Below, one piece after another: positions 33,813 through 41,479 of a stretch of 64,000 nt of DNA. Every line of letters begins with the position of its first letter. The stretch's first letter is position 1. The notes under the pieces are model-generated. The model did no database searches and had not been told where the DNA came from. It saw only the letters and a program-made list of their open reading frames with translations. The position numbers and the translations under genes are program-made. This DNA is from Streptomyces griseoruber (GTDB lineage Bacteria > Actinomycetota > Actinomycetes > Streptomycetales > Streptomycetaceae): positions 1-64,000 of the forward strand of contig NZ_KQ948785.1 in NCBI RefSeq assembly GCF_001514205.1, given 5' to 3'.

Positions 33813-35201
33813 CTACGACCCGTTCGCGCTCGACGGGCCGAAGAACTCGATCTCCGCTATCGCCACCTGCTTGCTCGCCGACGCCCCGTACGCCGACTCG
33901 ATCGTGAAGCGGACCTTGGTGACCTCGCCGACGCGGAAGGCGCGGCGCTGGCCGCCCGCCTGCTGGTCGAGGACCAGTTCGCGGGTCGCCGTGGTGCCGT
34001 CCTTCAGGGTGATCGCCGCCTTGACGCGGTGCGGCAGGGCCGACTCGGTGAGCTGCTCGGCGCGGGTCGAGGTGCCCGGCGTGATGACCAGGTCGAGCAG
34101 CCGGGTCGGCTCGTTGAAGCGGGCCTCGATCCACTCGCCCTCGCCCGACTGCGAGACACCCGGACCCCACCAGCTGTTGTTGATCTTGTCGAAGGCCAGG
34201 TCGGGCTTGTGACCGGGGTAGGAGCGGGAGGCCGCGTACGTGTCCGGCGACACCGCCGCGCGCTTCGCGAAGTGGTCCTTGGTCGCCTGGATCGCGTCCG
34301 GCGCCTTCACCCCGGCGGTGATCAGCAGCGTGAGGACGACCGCGGCCATCACCCAGGTGAGGATCCGGTCGAACGTCCGGCGCAGACGCGGGCGGTCCCC
34401 TGCCCACGGTGTCTCGCCACCCCGCCCGAACAGCCGCCGCCACCACGGCAGCCGGATCGAGGAGCGGTCCTCCAGGGTCATCGGCATCGCGCAGCGCGAG
34501 CAGTAGTGCCGGTCGGGCCGGTTCGGCGTCGCGCACCACGGGCAGGCGATGCCGTTCAGCTCACCCTGCACCGGACCGGGCGCGCGGACCTGCGGCCGGT
34601 CCGCCACCGGGACGCCGGGCAGCACCGGCGCCACGGACGGGGGCGCGGGCGCGGGCTCCTCCGGATCGGCGACAGGGACCAGCAGCGAACGGGCCCGCGC
34701 CGCCATCGTGTCGCCCAGGGCGGGGGTGGGGGTGGTGGGCGCCGTTCCGTCGGTGTCGGGGGTGGCGGCGGCGGACGTGGTGTCTGTCGTCGGGGGGAGG
34801 GGCGGGAGGGGGGTCTCGGTCGTGTCCTCGTCGTCCTCGTCGTCCTCGTCGGTCCCGCCGGCGGTTCCGTCGCCGTCTTCGTCGTGGTCCGAGTCGCCGG
34901 TCGTGCGGGGCTCGCGGGACCGGTCGTCGGCCGTCGGGCCTGCCGGGGCGCGGTCCTCGTCCTCGCCGTCCTCGGCCCGGCCGGCCTCGTCACGGGTGCG
35001 GGCCGAGGACGACGGTGCCGCCGCCGTCGTGGCGGAGGACGCCGACGACGCCGCGGCGGCACCCGCGCCCGCCGTCCCGGCCCTCGCCGGGGCCCGGTCA
35101 CGGTCGCGGTCCGTCCAGCTCAGTACGGCCCCGCACGCGTCGCAGAAGGACTGGCCGAGTTCCGCCCGGGTGCCGCACTCGGCGCAGTTCTGGGTGGTCA
35201 T
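33813..35201 (-). CDS. cisA: CisA-like CIS membrane protein (zinc ribbon, TM, discoidin-like)
   Basis: The 462-residue protein has two zinc ribbons, one at the N-terminus (C-A-E-C-G and C-D-A-C-G) and one near residue 218 (C-P-W-C and C-S-R-C). A long acidic/Pro-rich disordered stretch separates them. A single transmembrane helix lies near residues 268-288, and the C-terminal 150 residues form a discoidin-like beta domain (A-S-R-S-Y-P-G-H-K-P, S-W-W-G-P-G, W-I-E-A-R-F). This is the layout of CisA, a Streptomyces membrane protein that associates with the CIS. The N-terminus should be cytoplasmic and the discoidin domain outside. Its start overlaps the stop of cis12 (ATGA). Confidence 0.8.
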   Translation of the reverse strand: MTTQNCAECGTRAELGQSFCDACGAVLSWTDRDRDRAPARAGTAGAGAAAASSASSATTAAAPSSSARTRDEAGRAEDGEDEDRAPAGPTADDRSREPRTTGDSDHDEDGDGTAGGTDEDDEDDEDTTETPLPPLPPTTDTTSAAATPDTDGTAPTTPTPALGDTMAARARSLLVPVADPEEPAPAPPSVAPVLPGVPVADRPQVRAPGPVQGELNGIACPWCATPNRPDRHYCSRCAMPMTLEDRSSIRLPWWRRLFGRGGETPWAGDRPRLRRTFDRILTWVMAAVVLTLLITAGVKAPDAIQATKDHFAKRAAVSPDTYAASRSYPGHKPDLAFDKINNSWWGPGVSQSGEGEWIEARFNEPTRLLDLVITPGTSTRAEQLTESALPHRVKAAITLKDGTTATRELVLDQQAGGQRRAFRVGEVTKVRFTIESAYGASASKQVAIAEIEFFGPSSANGS

Positions 35202-35758
35202 CTTCTCTCCGGGGTCCTTTCGGCGACGGTCACCTTGACCGTGTAGGGCATGTGGGCGGGGCGGGCGGCGGCCACGAGGGCGTCCAGGCGGTGCTCGTCC
35301 GCCGGGCCGGGGTCGGGCAGACGGACGGTGACGTGGAGGTGGGGGCGGGCGTCGCCGGGGAAGGGCCCGAGGGGGCGGGCGCTCCACGCCGAGCCGCCGC
35401 TCTCCTCGATCTCCGGCTCCACACCGAACGCCAGCCGGACGGCCTCGGCCAGCCCCCGGCGGGTGCCGCGCACCCGGTGCAGATACGCGGCCGCGGCGAC
35501 GGCGGCCCGCAGCCTCGGCTCCGGTTCCGTACCGTCGGTCTCCGCGCCGACCCAGCCCGCCAGCCAGCGGGTGAAGTCGACCGGGGCGAGCGCCGGGTCG
35601 AAGTAGGCGGGCAGACAGTCCAGGACATTGAGGATGGGCGCCAGCACGTCGTCCAGCCCGCCCACGAACCGCTGCGCGAGATCGTCGTCCGCGAACACGG
35701 CGGGCAGCATCGCCCCGATCGGCGCGGAGGACCCGAGCCCGTCGACGGAACCTCTCAT
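35198..35758 (-). CDS. cis12: CIS baseplate wedge protein, gpI-like
   Basis: The 186-residue protein resembles TIGR02242/phage gpI: L-N-V-L-D-C-L-P-A-Y-F-D-P near the start, then D-F-T-R-W-L-A-G-W-V-G and a R-G-T-R-R-G-L-A-E segment. In contractile tails this protein pairs with gpJ to form baseplate wedges. It lies just after cis11 and couples to cisA by a 4-base overlap. A 91-bp gap to cis11 carries a repeat element (35781-35828). Confidence 0.85.
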   Translation of the reverse strand: MRGSVDGLGSSAPIGAMLPAVFADDDLAQRFVGGLDDVLAPILNVLDCLPAYFDPALAPVDFTRWLAGWVGAETDGTEPEPRLRAAVAAAAYLHRVRGTRRGLAEAVRLAFGVEPEIEESGGSAWSARPLGPFPGDARPHLHVTVRLPDPGPADEHRLDALVAAARPAHMPYTVKVTVAERTPERR

Positions 35759-35780
35759 CCGGCGCCTCCTGCAACACCCT

Positions 35781-35828
35781 CAGGGGGCGCGGGGAACTGC
35801 GCGACCAGCCACGACGGCGCCGCACCGA
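35781..35828. repeat. Dispersed Streptomyces intergenic repeat
   Basis: The stretch CAGGGGGCGCGGGGAACTGC followed by GCGACCAGCCACGACG and GCGCCGC resembles a very common Streptomyces intergenic element. I recognise the core GCGCGGGGAACTGCGCGAC from many genomes. It sits between cis11 and cis12, inside an otherwise tightly packed operon. A genome-wide search would confirm its copy number. Confidence 0.55.
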
Positions 35829-35849
35829 GCCAACGACAGCAACCCACCC

Positions 35850-37808
35850 TCACGCCCCGTCCCCGATCACGCGCACCCGATGGTCGTACGAGAACACGAG
35901 CGCCGGCGCCGCCAGATCGATGCGATCGGTCGCGTCGCCGCGCTTGCCGGTCAGCGGGTCGGCGGGGTGCAGGGTGACCTGGTCGACCAGTTCCACTCCC
36001 GGCACGCGCTGGAGCACCGCGAACACCTCGCCGGACTGCACCGGACGCCCGAACGGCCAGCCCTTGCCGTCCGCGCCGCCGGTCAGCGGGTCGAGGTGCC
36101 GGTAGAGGGCGTCGTGGGCCTGGCGGCGGACGCGGTCGGTGTCGACGCCGCGGAAGGCGTGGACCGTGGCGACCACGGTGATGCCCTGGTAGTACGGCGG
36201 CCCGACCGCCAACCGGGTCCCGATCAGGCGGCGTTCGTCCAGGTGCCGCATGATCCGGTCCAACAGGTTGTCACCGGGCACCAGTTGCTCGAAGCGGAGC
36301 CGCCCGCCGGGGTCCGGGACGGCCTGCGGGACCACCAGCACCCGTACCGCGTAGGAGCCGTGCTCGTCGGGTTCGCCCTCCAGGCAGGTGATGCGGGCGG
36401 TCTCGGGGGCGGCCCGGCGGGCGAGTTCCTCGTAGTCGCGCAGGGTCACGGCGCGCTCCTGGGCGCGCAGGGTGATCGGTGCGCGGAGCTTCGCCTCCTC
36501 GACCGTCTCGCCGTCGACGCCGCCGCGCGCGGCCTCCCGGTTGACGACCTCGGAGACGTACGGCACGGAGGTGCGCAGCACCCGTACCGCGCCCCGGGCC
36601 ACGTTGCCGGCCCGGCCGCCGCCCGTGCGGTAGCGGCGGGCGCGGACGAAGGCGCCCTTGGAGGCGACCGCGCCGTACTGGCGCAGCGTGCCGTCGGGTT
36701 CGCGGACGGACGGGCCGAAGGCGATCTCACCGGTGGCGGCGTCGAGGGTGATGTGGCGGTCGTCCGCGCCGGAGGCGGCGAAGTGGGGGACGACCTGCCA
36801 GTCGACCCAGCCCTCGTGCTCGGCGGTCTGGAGCAGGACCGGCGGGGTGTCGCCGACGACGGGGGCGTGGGCGAGACGCAGCCGCTGGCCGGGCAGACCC
36901 GTCGACTCGCCGAGGTTCTCGTCGCGGATGGTCTCGGCGTGGACGGCGGGGGCCGTGCCGCCGACCGTGAAGGCCTCGGCGGAGCGGACCGTGGGGGAGG
37001 TGGTGTAGAAGGGCTGGCCGACCAGGGGCTCGGTGACCCGGCAGCGCAGCCAGCCCGCCTCCTGGCCGCCGGAGCGGGACAGGACGTGGCCGCCGGGGAT
37101 GTGCAGGACGACCTCGCCGGGGCGGTTGAGGCCGCCGGTGCCGTCGCGGTCGACCTCGCAGGGCTGCCAGCCGTCCTCCGTCCACGCCTCCCAGACCAGC
37201 GGGGGCTGACGGGGGTCGACGCCGACGCCGTCGACGCGGCTGTCGAGTTCCAGGGCGACCGCGCAGTGCGGGACGGCGGCGCTCAGGCCGAGGAGCATGC
37301 AGTCGCCGGGGCGCGGGGCCTCGGCGAAGCACAGCACGTCCTTGCCCTCGGCGAGGTCGGTGGTCAGGTCGGTGACCGGCTGGCCCTGCCGCTGGACGAC
37401 CAGATGCGACAACTCACTCGGTACGACGGTCAGTTCGCGTTCCGTCGCGAAGACGACCGCCTCCTCGCTCTCCGTGCGGAGCGTCGCCACCTCGGTGCCG
37501 GTCGGCAGCAGCACCGGCTCCTCCTGGGGCGCCGACAGCCAGAAGGTGACGTCGGTACGGGCCGCGGACGGCGGGAAGAGCCGGATGCCGACCAGGTCCA
37601 GGAACGCGAGATGGTTCTTGTCCGGGACCCGGTTGAGGCGGTAGACGATCTGGTCGGCCATGTGCGCGACCGTCTCGACGAGCGTGACGCCCGGGTCGGA
37701 CACGTTGTGGTCGGTCCACTCCGGCGCGCGCTGCTGGATGTAGCGCTTGGCGTCGTCGACGAACTGCTGGAAGCGGCGGTCGTCCAGGTTGGGGGAGGGC
37801 AGGGCCAT
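35850..37808 (-). CDS. cis11: CIS baseplate wedge protein, gpJ-like
   Basis: The 652-residue protein is a TIGR02243-type putative baseplate assembly protein. It begins with F-V-D-D-A-K-R-Y-I-Q-Q-R-A-P-E-W-T-D-H and has the conserved D-P-G-V-T-L-V-E-T segment. Late in the protein, R-D-Y-E-E-L-A-R-R marks the gpJ core. It builds the wedge ring around the hub with cis12. Its ATG overlaps the TGA of cis9 by one base (TGATG), which suggests translational coupling. Confidence 0.92.
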   Translation of the reverse strand: MALPSPNLDDRRFQQFVDDAKRYIQQRAPEWTDHNVSDPGVTLVETVAHMADQIVYRLNRVPDKNHLAFLDLVGIRLFPPSAARTDVTFWLSAPQEEPVLLPTGTEVATLRTESEEAVVFATERELTVVPSELSHLVVQRQGQPVTDLTTDLAEGKDVLCFAEAPRPGDCMLLGLSAAVPHCAVALELDSRVDGVGVDPRQPPLVWEAWTEDGWQPCEVDRDGTGGLNRPGEVVLHIPGGHVLSRSGGQEAGWLRCRVTEPLVGQPFYTTSPTVRSAEAFTVGGTAPAVHAETIRDENLGESTGLPGQRLRLAHAPVVGDTPPVLLQTAEHEGWVDWQVVPHFAASGADDRHITLDAATGEIAFGPSVREPDGTLRQYGAVASKGAFVRARRYRTGGGRAGNVARGAVRVLRTSVPYVSEVVNREAARGGVDGETVEEAKLRAPITLRAQERAVTLRDYEELARRAAPETARITCLEGEPDEHGSYAVRVLVVPQAVPDPGGRLRFEQLVPGDNLLDRIMRHLDERRLIGTRLAVGPPYYQGITVVATVHAFRGVDTDRVRRQAHDALYRHLDPLTGGADGKGWPFGRPVQSGEVFAVLQRVPGVELVDQVTLHPADPLTGKRGDATDRIDLAAPALVFSYDHRVRVIGDGA

Positions 37809-38251
37809 CAGCGGTCGCTTTCGGAAGCCGTACCGGAGGAACCGGGCAGACCCGGCTCTTCGTGGGACGGAATGACGTAGAAGGGGAAGACGAGACTGCG
37901 CGGGTTGTTGGTCCCGCGGATGGAGTAGCGGACGTCGATCCAGAGCACGCCCTGCTCGGCGCCGGCCGTCACCTCGACGTCGTTGACCTCGATGCGCGGC
38001 TCCCAGCGGTCCAGGCTGGTGTACACCTCGTGCTGGATGCGGCCGGCCGTCGCCTCGTTGACCGGGGCGAACACCAGGTCGTGGATGGCGCAGCCGAACT
38101 CCGGGCGCATGGGGCGCTCACCCGGCGCGGTGGCCAGGATCAGCCGGATCGCCTCCTCGATCTCGCGCTCGCCGCTGACCATGGCGATGCCTCCGGTGGG
38201 GCCGATCCGCAGCGGGAACGCCCAGCCCGACCCGACGAATTGTTCGGCCAT
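37808..38251 (-). CDS. cis9: CIS gp25-like baseplate protein
   Basis: The 147-residue protein has the gp25/GPW pattern: G-W-A-F-P-L-R-I, I-E-E-A-I-R-L-I-L-A-T-A-P-G-E-R-P-M-R-P-E-F-G at residues 33-60, and the E-P-R-x-E-V box (W-E-P-R-I-E-V). Gp25 links the baseplate wedge to the first sheath ring. The ATG at 38251 gives the family start; the frame is open upstream across the tandem repeats at 38279-38338 but that part is not homologous. Confidence 0.92.
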   Translation of the reverse strand: MAEQFVGSGWAFPLRIGPTGGIAMVSGEREIEEAIRLILATAPGERPMRPEFGCAIHDLVFAPVNEATAGRIQHEVYTSLDRWEPRIEVNDVEVTAGAEQGVLWIDVRYSIRGTNNPRSLVFPFYVIPSHEEPGLPGSSGTASESDR

Positions 38252-38278
38252 CAGAGGGCCACCCTTCTCCTGGGACGG

Positions 38279-38338
38279 GATCCCATGGGCTCGCATCCCA
38301 TGGGCTCGGATTTCACGGGCTCGGATCTCACGGGATCG
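38279..38338. repeat. Four 15-bp tandem units at the 3' end of the spike gene
   Basis: Units of 15 bp, GATCCCATGGGCTCG, CATCCCATGGGCTCG, GATTTCACGGGCTCG and GATCTCACGGGATCG, run from inside the end of the VgrG-like gene into the gap before cis9. Read on the minus strand outside the spike frame they give a Ser-Glu-Pro-containing pentapeptide series. This suggests slipped-strand growth at this border. Confidence 0.75.
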
Positions 38339-40241
38339 GATACGGCTTGTTGTTGACCATCACGACGCCCTGGAGCAGCAGGGTCGCGGCCCGGATCCCC
38401 ACGTTGGCGGTGGCGTTGACCTGCACGGTGCCGCCCGCGGTGACCGTGGCGGCGCCGCCCGCCTTCAGGCTGAGCGCGCCCAGCGCGTCCACGGCCACGA
38501 CGCTGGTCAGCGACTTGAGGTTGACCGCCCCGGTGCCGCGGATGTCGAGCAGCCCGCCGCTCTTGATGGTGAGCTTGCGGCCCGCGCTCAGGGTGAGATC
38601 GGTGCCGGCCTCGACGGACACCGACCGGGTGCCCGTGATCTTGACGGTGCCCTTGCTGTCGACGGTGATCTCGGTCTGCGTACGGTCCAGGTTGATGACG
38701 AGCTTGTCGTCCCCGGAGGTGACCCGGACGCCCTGTTTGCGCCCGCCGGTCTTCTGGCTGAGCAGGTCGACGCGGTTGCCGTCGCGGTCGGAGAGGGTGT
38801 GCCGGGCGGCGCGCCGCCGGGCCCCGTCGTGCAGCGGCACGTCCTTCACCGGCGTCGGCTTGTCCTTGCCGTTGTAGAGACCGCCGATGACGTACGGATG
38901 GTCGAGGGCGCCCCGGTCGAAGGCGACCAGCACCTCGTCGCCCACGTCGAGCGGGAAGATCGACCCGCCGTCCTTGCCGCCCCACTGCACGACCCGCGTC
39001 CAGTCGGAGATGTACACGTCGTCCAGCCAGGGGAACTGGAGCTTCACCCGCCCCTGCTTCAGCGGGTCCTGTACGTCCGTCACCAGGGCGTTCGTGGTGC
39101 CGGGCAGGTGCAGGCCGTTGTGCGAGGCGGCACCCCCGCCGCCGGAGGCGAGCCCGTACAGGGACCGCCACTGCCGCCCGCTGACGGTCACCCACGCCTC
39201 GTAGTGCTTGCCGTCGCCGAAGACGTGCCGTACGGACGTGGCGGTGTACTTGCCCTCGAAGGGCGCCCCGACGTCGGCGAGGGTGACGGGCAGACCGGGC
39301 CGCAGCTTCGGGGTGCCGCGTGCGATGACCTCCAGCTCGGCGAAGGACCCGGTGACGTCGTCGGCGAGGGCCTCGGCGGCGAACTTCACCTCCGACTGCC
39401 GGTCGTACGGCGTCTGCGCGTCGACCAGCTTCGCCGCCTTGAACTTGGCGGCCGCCTCACCCGGTGTCGTCCCGATGCTGATGCCGGGGTTGGTGGTGGC
39501 GGGCGCGGTCGCGGTGAGCTTCTTCTTCGTGGTGACGTCCCAGCCGCGCGCCTCGACGGTGGCGACCTGCTCGGCGGTGGTGACGGCGGCCCGCAGCCGC
39601 AGGATGTCCGTACCGGCTTCGAGCACGTACGGGCTCTTCTCACCGGGCGTCGAGGTCGGCGGCGCCCCGGAGGCGGGGTCCGGCTTGACGAACTGGAACT
39701 TCCCCTTCGAGTCGACCGACATCACCATCTCGTTCTCGTCGGCGAGACGGGCGAGGAAGTCCCAGTCGGTGACGTTGGCCTGGCTGATGAACTCGTAGAC
39801 CGTCTTCGTCGACTGGATCCTCCCGACGGACACCCCGGCCTGCGCGGCGAGCTTGCGGGCGATGTCGGAGGCGCTCTGGTTGCGGTACGCGGCGATCCGG
39901 CGCTGGCGCATCAGACGGTGGCCGGCGTCGTACCCCCGGACGACGGTGAAGGAACCGGTGCCGTCGTAGTCGGCCTCCAGCCCGCACACCTCGCCGGTGA
40001 ACAGCGGATCCCCGGCGCCCTGCCCGTCCGCGATCGGCGTCAGCACCACCGGCGTCCCGAACTTGATCCCCAGTTTGCCGAGGACGAGCCGGTACGGGTC
40101 GCGGAACGTCAGCCGGAAGGAGGCGGGCACCCCGAGCCCCTGGTCCACCCAGCCCTCCACCAGCAGCGGCGCGAAGTCGGGCGGCAGCGGACGGCCGCCC
40201 AGGGTGACCTTGATGATGTTGGAGAACGCGGTCGCCACCAT
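38328..40241 (-). CDS. cis8: CIS VgrG-like spike protein
   Basis: The 637-residue protein has a gp27-like N-terminal half, an OB-fold (F-P-W-L-D-D near residue 410, then G-D-E-V-L-V-A-F). Its C-terminal beta-helix is built from short repeats such as G-G-x-x-x-V-x-A. This is the trimeric spike of contractile systems. It ends with K-P-Y-P-I-P; there is no PAAR tip in the protein and no separate PAAR gene in the operon. ATG 40241 overlaps the stop of cis7. The C-terminal tail overlaps the tandem repeats. Confidence 0.92.
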   Translation of the reverse strand: MVATAFSNIIKVTLGGRPLPPDFAPLLVEGWVDQGLGVPASFRLTFRDPYRLVLGKLGIKFGTPVVLTPIADGQGAGDPLFTGEVCGLEADYDGTGSFTVVRGYDAGHRLMRQRRIAAYRNQSASDIARKLAAQAGVSVGRIQSTKTVYEFISQANVTDWDFLARLADENEMVMSVDSKGKFQFVKPDPASGAPPTSTPGEKSPYVLEAGTDILRLRAAVTTAEQVATVEARGWDVTTKKKLTATAPATTNPGISIGTTPGEAAAKFKAAKLVDAQTPYDRQSEVKFAAEALADDVTGSFAELEVIARGTPKLRPGLPVTLADVGAPFEGKYTATSVRHVFGDGKHYEAWVTVSGRQWRSLYGLASGGGGAASHNGLHLPGTTNALVTDVQDPLKQGRVKLQFPWLDDVYISDWTRVVQWGGKDGGSIFPLDVGDEVLVAFDRGALDHPYVIGGLYNGKDKPTPVKDVPLHDGARRRAARHTLSDRDGNRVDLLSQKTGGRKQGVRVTSGDDKLVINLDRTQTEITVDSKGTVKITGTRSVSVEAGTDLTLSAGRKLTIKSGGLLDIRGTGAVNLKSLTSVVAVDALGALSLKAGGAATVTAGGTVQVNATANVGIRAATLLLQGVVMVNNKPYPIP

Positions 40242-40966
40242 CAGGAACGCACCTCCCCGGCGGACGGCAGGATCAGCTCGATCCCGGTGGGCAGCCGGGT
40301 CGGGTCGTCGATGCCGTTGGCCTCGGCGATGTCCCGCCACGCGGCCGTGTCGCCGTACTCCCGCCAGGCCAGCGACTGGAGCGAGTCACCGGCCACGACC
40401 CGGTGCACCCGCTGCGCGGTCAGCGCGCCCGAGGTCGGGTTCTGCCCCTTGGTCTTGCTGGGGATCTCGTGCAGCCGCACCTGACAGGTGGCGCGGATCG
40501 GGACACCGGTCGTGCCGAACAGGGTGTAGGAGACGTCGACGCTGCTGACGTACGCCGTGAAGTGCACCGTCGAGAACGACCCCCACTGGAACACCACCCA
40601 CGGCGGCGAGGGCTGGTTCGCGGCGATGCTGCCGGTGGTGACCTCGCAGCAGTCGAACAGCGACTCCACCTTCTGCATCACGGTGTTGCTGTCCGGCTGG
40701 TCGGAGGAGTCCAGGAAGATCTCCACGCTCATCTCGCGCGGCTCCGGCCCCATGAACTCCGGCTTCGAACCGTCACGGACGGCCGCCGTCGGGGTCACCT
40801 TCCACAGTGCCCGGCGCGCCACCTGCAACTGGGCCGGGTTGAACTCGAACTCGAAGGACTTGCGCAGCCCGCCCGGTGTGGTGCTGGTGCCGACCGGCGG
40901 TTCGTGGATCGAGAGGGTCGCGCGGACCAGGCTCTTGCCCGCCCCGCTCTTGCTGCCCTTGGCCAT
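40241..40966 (-). CDS. cis7: CIS LysM-domain hub protein
   Basis: The 241-residue protein has a beta-rich N-terminal domain (F-E-F-E-F-N-P-A-Q-L) and a C-terminal LysM near residue 190 (H-R-V-V-A-G-D-S-L-Q-S-L-A-W-R-E-Y-G). In AFP/PVC-type systems the equivalent protein joins the tube to the baseplate hub. The start follows a short A-K-G-S-K leader. It is coupled to cis8 by a 1-bp overlap (TGATG). Confidence 0.9.
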   Translation of the reverse strand: MAKGSKSGAGKSLVRATLSIHEPPVGTSTTPGGLRKSFEFEFNPAQLQVARRALWKVTPTAAVRDGSKPEFMGPEPREMSVEIFLDSSDQPDSNTVMQKVESLFDCCEVTTGSIAANQPSPPWVVFQWGSFSTVHFTAYVSSVDVSYTLFGTTGVPIRATCQVRLHEIPSKTKGQNPTSGALTAQRVHRVVAGDSLQSLAWREYGDTAAWRDIAEANGIDDPTRLPTGIELILPSAGEVRS

Positions 40967-40996
40967 GATCGTGTGTCCTCTTCCCGGCTTCTCGGC

Positions 40997-41422
40997 CTAG
41001 TCGGTGAAGCCGTGGTGCGTGATCTCCAGAACCTCCGTGGCGACACCCGGGCTCTCGGGGTTCAGGGAGGGGCCCTGCCAGCTGACCGGCAGCACGTCGA
41101 TGAGCCCCCACCGGGCCACCTCGGAACCGTCCGCCCGCAGCGCCGCGATCTGCGCGGTCGGGCGGGTCACCCCGGTCGTGACCGAGGAGATCCACTTGGC
41201 CACCTTGGCGGTGTCCGGGGTGAGGGGGCGGGTGAGGCGGATGTTGGAGAACGTGACGCGGGAGGGGAGCGCCCAGACGAAGCCGTTGTTCCCGCCCTCC
41301 TGGCGGTGCTCGATCTCCACCTGGGAGGACAGGCCCTCGCACCCGTTGAAGTAACCGAGGCTCTCGCCGTCGATGGTCAGGGTGAAGAAGATGGTGGAGC
41401 CCGGGTCGAGATCGCGGGACAT
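40997..41422 (-). CDS. cis5: CIS second tube protein (tube initiator type)
   Basis: The 141-residue protein is a gp19/Hcp-like beta-barrel tail tube protein: S-T-I-F-F-T-L-T-I-D-G, F-N-G-C-E-G-L-S-S-Q-V and H-R-Q-E-G-G-N-N. In AFP-like clusters the second tube paralogue forms the first ring on the hub. Its position directly before LysM (cis7) supports that role. It shares the Hcp-like fold with cis1 but differs in sequence. No ribosome-site anomaly was seen. Confidence 0.88.
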   Translation of the reverse strand: MSRDLDPGSTIFFTLTIDGESLGYFNGCEGLSSQVEIEHRQEGGNNGFVWALPSRVTFSNIRLTRPLTPDTAKVAKWISSVTTGVTRPTAQIAALRADGSEVARWGLIDVLPVSWQGPSLNPESPGVATEVLEITHHGFTD

Positions 41423-41479
41423 CGAGGGTCAGGCCTTTCTTGGCGCCGGTCGGTGCGGGTCGGTGCCGGTCGGTGGCGG

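Noticed and set aside
38252..40241. A PAAR repeat protein at the spike end
   Set aside because: No PAAR motif (P-A-x-R series) is visible and the spike frame ends in a short tail; the small frames around 38260-38340 are tandem repeats.
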